Source: Thermoplasmata archaeon (GTDB taxonomy: Archaea > Thermoplasmatota > Thermoplasmata > Lutacidiplasmatales > UBA184). Taken from it: a stretch of 64,000 bases of DNA. The stretch's first letter is position 1; the number at the start of each line of letters is the position of its first letter. Of this stretch, positions 57,350-64,000 are shown piece after piece. The translations under genes and the position numbers were made by a program. The DNA lies in the NCBI GenBank assembly GCA_027306505.1, contig DAHUZP010000001.1, forward strand, positions 1-64,000, read 5' to 3'. Below the pieces are notes generated by a model. The model was not told where the DNA came from. It ran no database searches and saw nothing but the letters and a program-made list of their open reading frames with translations.

Positions 57350-58678
57350 CTACCGTCCCAGCACGTCGTGGACCTTCTGCAACGCCGCGACAAGACGGTC
57401 GGTCTCTCCCTTCGTGTTGTAGAGATAGTAGCTCGCGCGGGTGAGAGCTGGGACCTGGTAGCGTCGCATCAGGAGCTGGGCGCAGTGGTGACCGGCCCGG
57501 ACCGCGATCCCTTCAGCGTCCAGGAGCGTCGCGATGTCGTGCGGATGGACCCCTTTCAGGGCGAAGGAGAGGACCGCCTCCCGGTCGGCGCCGGGAGGTG
57601 GGCCGTAGATCCTGAGGTCGGGCCCTATGGTCTCAGTGAGCTTCGCGTAGGCGTCACGGAGGAGGGCGTTCTCGTATGCCCGTAGGTCCTCCCATCCCAT
57701 GGCCACGAGGTAATCGAGGGCTCGGGAGAGGACGATCGCGCCGGCGACGTTCGGTGTGCCGGCCTCGAAACGGAGAGGGGGGCCCTTGTAGAAGACCATG
57801 TCCTTGCGCACCTCAGAGATCATCTCCCCGCCGCCCATGTAGGGTGGGAGCCGGTTGAGAAGCTCCTTGCGCCCCCAGAGGACGCCGATTCCCGTGGGAC
57901 CTAGCACCTTGTGACCGGAGAAGGCGAGCAGGTCCGCGCCCATCGCCTGCACATCGATCGGCAGGTGAGGAGCACCCTGGGCCGCGTCGACCAAGGCGAG
58001 GGCACCCGCGTCGTGGGCGCGCTCGACGAGCTCCTTCACCGGGTTCACGGTGCCTAGCACGTTGGAGACGTGGGTGAAGGTGAAGAGCTTCGTTCCCCGC
58101 ACGACCAGGCGCTCGAGATCCTCCGGGCTCAGACGTCCCTCCTCGGTGACGCCGACGAAGTCGAGCTGGATGCCCGGGTGGGAGCGGAGCAGGTGCCACG
58201 GGACGATGTTCGAATGGTGCTCCATCTCGGTGGAGACGACCCGGTCCCCCTTGGCTAGGCCCTCCCTGGCCAGGGAGGAGGCGACCAGGTTGATCGCTTC
58301 CGTCGTGCCCCGAACGAAAACGATCTCGTCCGGGTCCTTCGCGTTCAGGAACTTCGCGACACGGGCGCGCGCCGCTTCGTAGGCCTCCGTCGCCTCCTCG
58401 CTGAGCGCATAGACCCCTCGGTGGACGTTCGCGTTCTGGCGGCGGTAGAAGTCCTCCTCCGCCTCGATGACCACGAGCGGCTTCTGGCTGGTGGCGGCGG
58501 AGTCCAGGTAGGCGATGGGCCGACCGGAGAAGGTACGCTCGAGGATCGGGAAATCCTTCCGACAGCCGTGCAGTCCTCCGAGGGAACTCGAGCCCGCCTC
58601 CGGGGCGGTGGAGGTACGACGCGGGGCGGAGGAACGACCGCTGGGTCCTTTGGGGCCGACCGGTGACGACCGGACCAT
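57350..58678 (-). CDS. sufS: SufS-type cysteine desulfurase
   Basis: 442 residues. The class V aminotransferase fold shows AYLDSAATSQKPLVVIEA near the start, NANVHRGVYALSEEATEAYEAAR, EMEHHSNIVPWHLL, LVDAAQGAPHLPIDV, FSGHKVLGPTGIGVLWG (PLP Lys), GGGEMISEV and VRAGHHCAQLLM (catalytic Cys near the C-terminus, SufS type). It releases sulfur from cysteine as persulfide for SufU. An N-terminal stretch of about 40 residues is Ser/Arg-rich, so the true start could be later. It lies between sufC (21 bp upstream) and sufB. Confidence 0.92.
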   Translation of the reverse strand: MVRSSPVGPKGPSGRSSAPRRTSTAPEAGSSSLGGLHGCRKDFPILERTFSGRPIAYLDSAATSQKPLVVIEAEEDFYRRQNANVHRGVYALSEEATEAYEAARARVAKFLNAKDPDEIVFVRGTTEAINLVASSLAREGLAKGDRVVSTEMEHHSNIVPWHLLRSHPGIQLDFVGVTEEGRLSPEDLERLVVRGTKLFTFTHVSNVLGTVNPVKELVERAHDAGALALVDAAQGAPHLPIDVQAMGADLLAFSGHKVLGPTGIGVLWGRKELLNRLPPYMGGGEMISEVRKDMVFYKGPPLRFEAGTPNVAGAIVLSRALDYLVAMGWEDLRAYENALLRDAYAKLTETIGPDLRIYGPPPGADREAVLSFALKGVHPHDIATLLDAEGIAVRAGHHCAQLLMRRYQVPALTRASYYLYNTKGETDRLVAALQKVHDVLGR

Positions 58679-58698
58679 GCCCTCTGCCCCCGGGGACT

Positions 58699-59505
<807 letters not shown>

Positions 59506-59529
59506 TGCTCGTCCTTCACCTCCCGAGGT

Positions 59530-59600
59530 ATATAAGTGGCATTCGGTGCGTATATCCCGGATGGCTCCAGGGGGGCGATGGCGCCCCTCCATATACGTGG
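59530..59600. promoter_or_regulatory. Divergent sufC / sufR promoter region with three TATA elements and an inverted repeat
   Basis: TATATAA (59533-59539) is near the sufC start, GTATATCC (59550-59557) and CATATACG (59590-59597) face sufR. CGTATAT at about 59549-59555 and ATATACG at 59591-59597 are inverted copies about 40 bp apart, a candidate operator for the SufR-like repressor. Auto-regulation through this region is inferred from the arrangement. Confidence 0.45.
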
Positions 59601-59637
59601 TGGCCCTGTTCCGTGCGGGTCCCCCCGAGCCACGACC

Positions 59638-60309
59638 ATGACCACCGCGGAGATGCTTCTTGGGGAGGGCACGAAGTCCAAGATCCTGGAGGAGCTCACC
59701 GCTGGGCCCCGCACCGCGGGGGAGCTCGCACAGAAGCTGCACATCCAGGAGAGCGCGGTGCGGATGCACCTGGAACGGCTCGCCCGACGCGGAATCGTCT
59801 CCCCCAAGTTCCACCGCGAAGGTGTGGGACGTCCTCGCAAGCGCTACGGCCTCACGGACGAGGGCTTCGAGCTCTTCCCCCGTCGCTACGAGCTCATGGT
59901 GGAGTCGCTCATCGACTCGATCCTCGAGCATGAGGGAGAGGGGTACCTGGCCGCGATCTTCGCCAAGGCCGCCGACCGCTTCGCGGACCGCCTGGAGGAC
60001 GAGTTCCCCGCGCTCAAGGCGCCGACGACCGACCCTGAGCGTCGCCTGCGGCTCGTCGCCCGGGTACTGGACAGCCTGGGGCAGAGAGCAACGGTCTCCC
60101 GCGACGCGAAGGGACCGCGGCTCGTCCGGAAGAACTGCATCTTCCGAGGGAGCGCGCTCGCCCACTCGAACCTCATCTGCGAGGTGTTCGACCAGCGGCT
60201 GCTCCAACGGCTCCTCGGTGGCAACGCGGTCGACCTCGTGAGCTCCATGCCCCGGGGCTCCCCGGCCTGTAGCCACCTCATCCAGCTCATGCCCATGACC
60301 GCGGACTGA
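59638..60309 (+). CDS. sufR: SufR-like Fe-S-sensing transcription regulator
   Basis: 223 residues from the ATG at 59638 (a longer form from 59578 is possible; a TATA element lies 27 bp before that codon). The N-terminal winged HTH (KSKILEELTAGPRTAGELAQKLHIQESAVRMHLERLARRGIVSPKFHREGVGRPRKRYGLT) is DeoR/SufR type. The C-terminal part has Cys167, Cys181 and Cys211 (KNCIFRG, LICEVFD, GSPACSH) as in SufR, which holds an Fe-S cluster and releases the suf promoter when the cluster is lost. The divergent sufC gene fits this role. Confidence 0.85.
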   Translation: MTTAEMLLGEGTKSKILEELTAGPRTAGELAQKLHIQESAVRMHLERLARRGIVSPKFHREGVGRPRKRYGLTDEGFELFPRRYELMVESLIDSILEHEGEGYLAAIFAKAADRFADRLEDEFPALKAPTTDPERRLRLVARVLDSLGQRATVSRDAKGPRLVRKNCIFRGSALAHSNLICEVFDQRLLQRLLGGNAVDLVSSMPRGSPACSHLIQLMPMTAD

Positions 60310-60409
60310 GACACGGGGTCGCGGGAAGGGCACAGGAGGAGGGCGGTCGGTCCCGCGCTCCAACCGCTCTCCCGAGCCCCTTCAGGAAGAGAGCACCACA
60401 TCACGACCC

Positions 60410-61459
60410 ATGCACGAAGGAACCACCCTGCCCCCCAGCGCTCCCCCGACGGCGGCCTCCGGCGGGGTGATGAACGGCGGGGACGCGGAAGCTCCACGGG
60501 AAGGAGAGAGAAGCGCGCTGGGTTCCCCTCACGGCAACATCGCTTCTCGGATAGGTAACACCCCGCTCCTTCGCCTGCGCAGGGTCTGCTCTTCCCTCCC
60601 CCGCGGAGTGGAGCTCTGGGCGAAGGCCGAGTTCCTCAACCCCGGAGGCTCGGTCAAGGACCGCACGGCGCTCTCCATCGTCGAGACCGGGATCCGGGAG
60701 GGCCGCTTCGGCCAGGGGAAGGTCCTCCTGGACGCCTCCTCCGGGAACACGGGGATCGCCTATGCGTTCCTAGGGGCCATGTGGGGGTTCCCCGTGGAGA
60801 TCGTCCTGCCGCGCAATGTGAGCCCAGAGCGCTTGCGCCGCCTCCAGGCCTACGGCGCTCGTCTCACCTTCTCCGACCGGCTCGAAGGTACGGATGGCGC
60901 GCAGCTGCTCGCTCGCCGCCTCGCCGAGGACCACCCCGACCTCTACTGGTATCCGGACCAGTACAATCATCCGGCGAACCCGCTCGCGCACTACCGCACC
61001 ACGGGCCCGGAGATCTGGCGTGACTCCTGCGGGCTCGTGACCCACTTCGTCGCGGGCATCGGCACGGGAGGGACCATCACCGGCGTCGGTCGCTTCCTCA
61101 AGGACCAGAACCCTAGCGTGGAGATCGTCGGGGTCGAACCGGCGAGCGCGATGCACGGGATCGAGGGGCTGAAGCACCTCGCCACGGCGCTGCGGCCCGG
61201 TGTGTTCGATGAACGGGTGGTCGACGTACGGCTTTCGGTGGAGACGGAAGCCGCCCAGGTGATGACCCGTCGGCTCGCGCGCGAGGAAGGGCTGTTCGTC
61301 GGCACCTCCTCGGGCGCCGCTGTGGAGGCTGCGATCCAGCACGCACGCGAGCTCGAGCGGGGGGTCGTCGTGACCCTCCTTCCCGACGGCGGGGACCGCT
61401 ACACGGGAGAGAAGTACTGGGAGGATCCCAACGAGGGTCGCGGGGGCGGTGCCCCGTGA
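60410..61459 (+). CDS. cysM: Cysteine synthase family PLP enzyme, CysM-like
   Basis: 349 residues from 60410; the first 40 are disordered, so a later start is possible. Landmarks: IGNTPLLRLRRV, FLNPGGSVKDRTA (PLP Lys83), DASSGNTGIAYAFLG, PRNVSPERLRRLQAYGA, AGIGTGGTITGVGRFLK (phosphate loop) and GTSSGAAVEAA. In mycobacteria CysM joins O-phosphoserine with the CysO thiocarboxylate. Here the next two genes encode a JAMM protease and a carrier-E1-rhodanese fusion, so use of a thiocarboxylate sulfur donor is the best inference; sulfide with O-acetyl- or O-phosphoserine is the alternative. The next gene overlaps by GTGA. Confidence 0.88.
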   Translation: MHEGTTLPPSAPPTAASGGVMNGGDAEAPREGERSALGSPHGNIASRIGNTPLLRLRRVCSSLPRGVELWAKAEFLNPGGSVKDRTALSIVETGIREGRFGQGKVLLDASSGNTGIAYAFLGAMWGFPVEIVLPRNVSPERLRRLQAYGARLTFSDRLEGTDGAQLLARRLAEDHPDLYWYPDQYNHPANPLAHYRTTGPEIWRDSCGLVTHFVAGIGTGGTITGVGRFLKDQNPSVEIVGVEPASAMHGIEGLKHLATALRPGVFDERVVDVRLSVETEAAQVMTRRLAREEGLFVGTSSGAAVEAAIQHARELERGVVVTLLPDGGDRYTGEKYWEDPNEGRGGGAP

Positions 61460-62040
61460 GCGAGGAGGACCCTTCTCCTGGGCCCGGGGGGACCCCCCCG
61501 TCGGGAACAGCTCCCCCGTCCAACTCGGTCTTCGACCTCGTCGAGGTCCCGGAGGACGGAGAACAGCAGCTCCGCCACCACGGCTCTTCCTCCTATCCGG
61601 AGGAGGCCTGCGGCATGCTCATCGGTCCCGCTCCCACCTCCGGCGATCGGGTCCGCCGCGTGACGAAGGTGCGGCCGGTCCCCAACCGACGGGGCGAGGA
61701 CCGCGAGCATCGCTTCCTCATCCCTTCCGAGGAGGTTCTGGTGGCCGAACGCTCCATCGCCGGGACAGGGCTCGAGATCGTGGGCTTCTACCATTCCCAC
61801 CCGGACCATCCGGCCGAGCCGAGCGCGTTCGACCGGGACCACGCCTGGCCCTGGTACGTCTACCTCGTGCTGCGCACCACCGAGGCGACCTCCCATGAGC
61901 TGAACGCGTTCGAGCTCGATGCGGAGCGCCGGGTTTTTCAACCCCGGGAACTGCGGGTGGTGCAGGTAACGTGGGTAACCGGGAAGGACCCTCCGGGGTC
62001 CCCTGGCCCGTCCGGACGGAAGGAGGAGCAAGGAACATGA
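61456..62040 (+). CDS. mec: JAMM/Mec-type metalloprotease
   Basis: 194 residues, GTG start overlapping the cysM stop. The JAMM zinc site is complete: Glu in YPEEACGMLIG, then His113-Ser-His115 with Ser123 and Asp126 in the HxHx7Sx2D pattern (HSHPDHPAEPSAFD). The 30-residue N-terminus and the tail are disordered. In Mycobacterium, Mec removes cysteine from the CysO carrier C-terminus. Here it could do the same and could also cut the fused carrier-E1 protein encoded next, which overlaps by ATGA. The substrate is inferred from context. Confidence 0.86.
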   Translation: MSEEDPSPGPGGTPPSGTAPPSNSVFDLVEVPEDGEQQLRHHGSSSYPEEACGMLIGPAPTSGDRVRRVTKVRPVPNRRGEDREHRFLIPSEEVLVAERSIAGTGLEIVGFYHSHPDHPAEPSAFDRDHAWPWYVYLVLRTTEATSHELNAFELDAERRVFQPRELRVVQVTWVTGKDPPGSPGPSGRKEEQGT

Positions 62041-63527
62041 GCGTCGAAGTGAGGGTGCCGAGCGCGTTGCGCAACTGGACCGGCGGAGCATCCTCCGTCA
62101 CCTCCGACAAGGGGACGGTGGGGGAGGTCCTGAGCGACCTCGCCTCCCGCTACGGCGGGCTCAAGCGCCACCTCTTCTCCGAGGACGGGAAGATCCGCAA
62201 CTTCGTCTCCGTCTACCTTAACGACGAGGATGTGCGCTACTTGCAGCGCGAGGCGACCCCTGTGAAGAACGGGGACGTGCTCTCCATCGTTCCCTCGATC
62301 GCGGGCGGTTCCCCGGGAGCGGTCGCCTACCCGTCGCTCTCACGCCTTCGCGGTGCCCCTGGAGGGAACGGAAGGGAGAGCGCGCGCCCGCTCAGCCCCG
62401 AGCAGATGAAGCGCTACAGCCGGCACCTCATCCTGCCGGAGGTGGGGCTCTCCGGGCAACGGCGGTTGCTCGACTCGAAGGTGCTTGTCGTCGGAGCGGG
62501 CGGGCTCGGGAGCCCTCTCGCGCTCTACCTCGCCGCCGCCGGGGTCGGGACCCTTGGGATCGTCGACTTCGACGTCGTCGACACCTCGAACCTGCAGCGG
62601 CAGGTGCTCTACGGGACCAAGGACGTGGGGGTCCCCAAGCTCGAGGCCGCCGAGCGAAGGCTGCGCGACCTCAACCCCGACGTGAAGGTGGTCCCTCACG
62701 AGGGGCGCCTCACCAGCCGGAACGCGCTGGACCTCGTCTCCCGATACGACGTGGTCGTGGACGGCACCGACAACTTCCCCACCCGCTATCTCGTGAACGA
62801 CGCGGCGGTGCTCCTGAAGAAGCCCAACGTCTACGGCTCCATCTATCGCTTCGAGGGGCAGGTCTCGGTCTTCGATTCCCGGGTCGGCCCCTGCTACCGA
62901 TGCCTCTACGCGGAGCCCCCGCCGCCCGGTCTCGTCCCCTCCTGCGCGGAAGGGGGCGTGCTGGGCGTCCTCCCCGGCATCGTCGGCAGCCTGCAGGCGG
63001 TGGAGACGCTCAAGGTTCTGCTCGGCCGGGGCGACACCCTCGTCGGCCGCCTGCTCCTCTTCGACGCGATGGCGTTGCGCTTCCGCGAGCTCAAGGTCCG
63101 CAAGAACCCGGACTGCGTCCTCTGCGGACCGAGGGCGACGCAGAAGGGGCTCATCGACTACGAGCAGTTCTGCGGCATCGGAGACGAGGACGGACCCACT
63201 GAGGTCCCGGGCCACGAGATCGAGCCCGAGGAGCTCAAGGCGAGGCTCGACCGTGGGGAGCCGCTCACCTTGCTCGACGTTCGGGAGCCCGGAGAGTTCG
63301 AGATCGCTCACCTCCAGGGAGCGAAGCTCATCCCGCGGGCGACGCTCGCGGAGAGGCTCGGGGAGCTCTCGACCGCGGACGAAGTGGTGGTCTACTGCAA
63401 GATGGGGGGCCGGAGCGCCCAGGCGACGAAGCTCCTCCTCGACATGGGGTTCCAGAAGGTGCGCAACCTCAAGGGCGGGATCGACGCCTGGTCCGAGCGG
63501 GTCGACCCCTCCCTGCCCCGGTACTGA
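62037..63527 (+). CDS. Fusion of sulfur carrier (CysO/ThiS/MoaD-like), MoeB/ThiF-like E1 enzyme and rhodanese
   Basis: 496 residues, ATG overlapping the mec stop. Residues 1-91 are a beta-grasp carrier (MSVEVRVPSALRNW ... VYLNDEDVRYL ... GDVLSIVPSIAGG) whose diglycine Gly90-Gly91 is internal. Residues about 120-385 are the E1-like domain: YSRHLILPEVGLSGQ, VVGAGGLGSP (153-158 region), CYRCLY and CVLCG zinc cysteines, and Cys303 in PSCAEGG. Residues about 400-496 are a rhodanese with active-site Cys454 (VVYCKMGGRSAQ). Mycobacterial MoeZ has the E1-rhodanese part only; the carrier is normally separate. The carrier must presumably be cleaved to expose its C-terminus. Role: adenylate and thiocarboxylate the carrier for CysM, perhaps also for molybdopterin or tRNA thiolation. 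Confidence 0.9.
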   Translation: MSVEVRVPSALRNWTGGASSVTSDKGTVGEVLSDLASRYGGLKRHLFSEDGKIRNFVSVYLNDEDVRYLQREATPVKNGDVLSIVPSIAGGSPGAVAYPSLSRLRGAPGGNGRESARPLSPEQMKRYSRHLILPEVGLSGQRRLLDSKVLVVGAGGLGSPLALYLAAAGVGTLGIVDFDVVDTSNLQRQVLYGTKDVGVPKLEAAERRLRDLNPDVKVVPHEGRLTSRNALDLVSRYDVVVDGTDNFPTRYLVNDAAVLLKKPNVYGSIYRFEGQVSVFDSRVGPCYRCLYAEPPPPGLVPSCAEGGVLGVLPGIVGSLQAVETLKVLLGRGDTLVGRLLLFDAMALRFRELKVRKNPDCVLCGPRATQKGLIDYEQFCGIGDEDGPTEVPGHEIEPEELKARLDRGEPLTLLDVREPGEFEIAHLQGAKLIPRATLAERLGELSTADEVVVYCKMGGRSAQATKLLLDMGFQKVRNLKGGIDAWSERVDPSLPRY

Positions 63528-63610
63528 GAGCGAAGAGCAGGCGGTCGAGCCGCGCGCGGAGCGAGGTTCGGTCCGAGGAGACCTCGAGGTTCGAGGGCGG
63601 TCAAGGCGCG

Positions 63611-63618
63611 TGTTTAAG
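63611..63618 (+). promoter_or_regulatory. TATA-like box of the last gene
   Basis: TGTTTAAG centred about 30 bp upstream of the ATG at 63645. Confidence 0.5.
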
Positions 63619-63644
63619 TCCTTGTAAGACCCTGGCGCACCGAG

Positions 63645-64000
63645 ATGCGGACGAGGCGGGCACCCCCTCGCAGGGGCGCGCGCGTCGCGGGGGCGGGAGC
63701 GGCGCTCTTCCTCTGGTGCCTGCTCATGAGCGTCCCCGCTCTGGGAGCGACGGCCTCGCCCTCGGTCCATTCCGCCCTTGAGATCATCCCCAAGGCATCC
63801 GGGGGCACCGCACTGCCATGCACCGCCCCCGTGAACGGGAGCTCCTACGCCCAGCCCCAGCTGGGGGCGTGGTCCTACTGCATCGAAGCGATCAACTTCG
63901 CCTCGGGCGTGCCCGCGAGCCAGTTCATCAACGACAACAACTCCTCCGCCGCCTCGGCGATGGCCCTTGGGCTCGCCTCGACCCCCGTCCTGGAGCTCTC
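63645..64000 (+). CDS. Secreted protein, N-terminal part (runs off the window)
   Basis: An open frame from an ATG at 63645 to the end of the window, at least 118 residues. It begins with Arg residues and a hydrophobic segment (VAGAGAALFLWCLLMSVPAL) that fits a signal peptide, then a Ser/Ala-rich exported region with two cysteines (ALPCTAP, WSYCIEAINFASG). It resembles the other surface proteins of this window in composition. Function unknown. Confidence 0.65.
   Translation, partial: MRTRRAPPRRGARVAGAGAALFLWCLLMSVPALGATASPSVHSALEIIPKASGGTALPCTAPVNGSSYAQPQLGAWSYCIEAINFASGVPASQFINDNNSSAASAMALGLASTPVLEL

Overview
The window looks like a piece of a high-GC archaeal chromosome, most plausibly Thermoplasmatota or a close relative (inferred from gene content, not proven). 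The archaeal evidence is direct. There is a ribosomal protein eS1 (S3Ae) gene, an elongator-type tRNA-Met(CAT) with an intron at position 37/38, a bacterio-opsin-activator type HTH regulator, and a GH57 hydrolase. Many genes also have a TATA-like box 25-31 bp upstream of the start codon with no ribosome binding site, which indicates leaderless transcripts; several of these start at GTG.

Layout. 1-5.9 kb: a PH-like protein, then a leftward AAA ATPase / VWA protein / M3-like metallopeptidase operon. 5.9-10.3 kb: eS1 and tRNA-Met, a tyrosine recombinase just downstream of the tRNA, and an IS701-family insertion sequence. 10.4-12.7 kb: two membrane or secreted proteins of unknown role. 12.9-20.6 kb: a tightly coupled leftward operon that appears to encode the whole dearomatising section of the anaerobic benzoyl-CoA pathway. 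It carries a class I ATP-dependent benzoyl-CoA reductase (two catalytic-type subunits and two different ATPase subunits) with dienoyl-CoA hydratase, hydroxyenoyl-CoA dehydrogenase and ring-opening hydrolase. 20.9-26.6 kb: hemerythrin, U32 protein, chorismate mutase, HTH regulator, aldo/keto reductase and a 44-residue zinc-binding-type protein. 26.7-31.1 kb: a gene graveyard in which an ABC-2 permease gene seems to have been split by about 3 kb holding IS66 and IS630 relics plus intact VOC and OsmC genes; a broken methyltransferase follows.

31.2-36.5 kb: a B12-binding radical SAM protein and a large surface-anchored GH57 protein. 36.6-39.9 kb: a four-subunit 2-oxoacid:ferredoxin oxidoreductase, which could supply reduced ferredoxin to the benzoyl-CoA reductase. 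39.9-43.8 kb: ferredoxin and SufU, divergent from SufD, with a decayed IS66-like element (perfect 8-bp target duplication) between the two promoters. 43.9-55.4 kb: membrane proteins, a receiver-domain relic, an acyl-CoA dehydrogenase, and two large C-terminally anchored surface proteins (kelch-PKD, and a lysozyme-like/PKD/Ig-repeat protein). 55.6-63.5 kb: SufC, SufS and SufB diverge from a SufR-like regulator. The regulator is followed by a cysteine synthase, a JAMM protease and a three-domain fusion of a CysO/ThiS-like sulfur carrier, a MoeB/ThiF E1-like enzyme and a rhodanese. These three genes resemble the mycobacterial CysM-Mec-CysO thiocarboxylate route to cysteine. A truncated secreted-protein gene ends the window.

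Themes: Fe-S-dependent, oxygen-sensitive metabolism with its own Fe-S assembly and sulfur supply; aromatic degradation; large cell-surface proteins; and two decaying mobile-element zones. The two most notable items are the benzoyl-CoA operon in a probable archaeon and the carrier-E1-rhodanese fusion whose carrier C-terminus is internal and would need cleavage.
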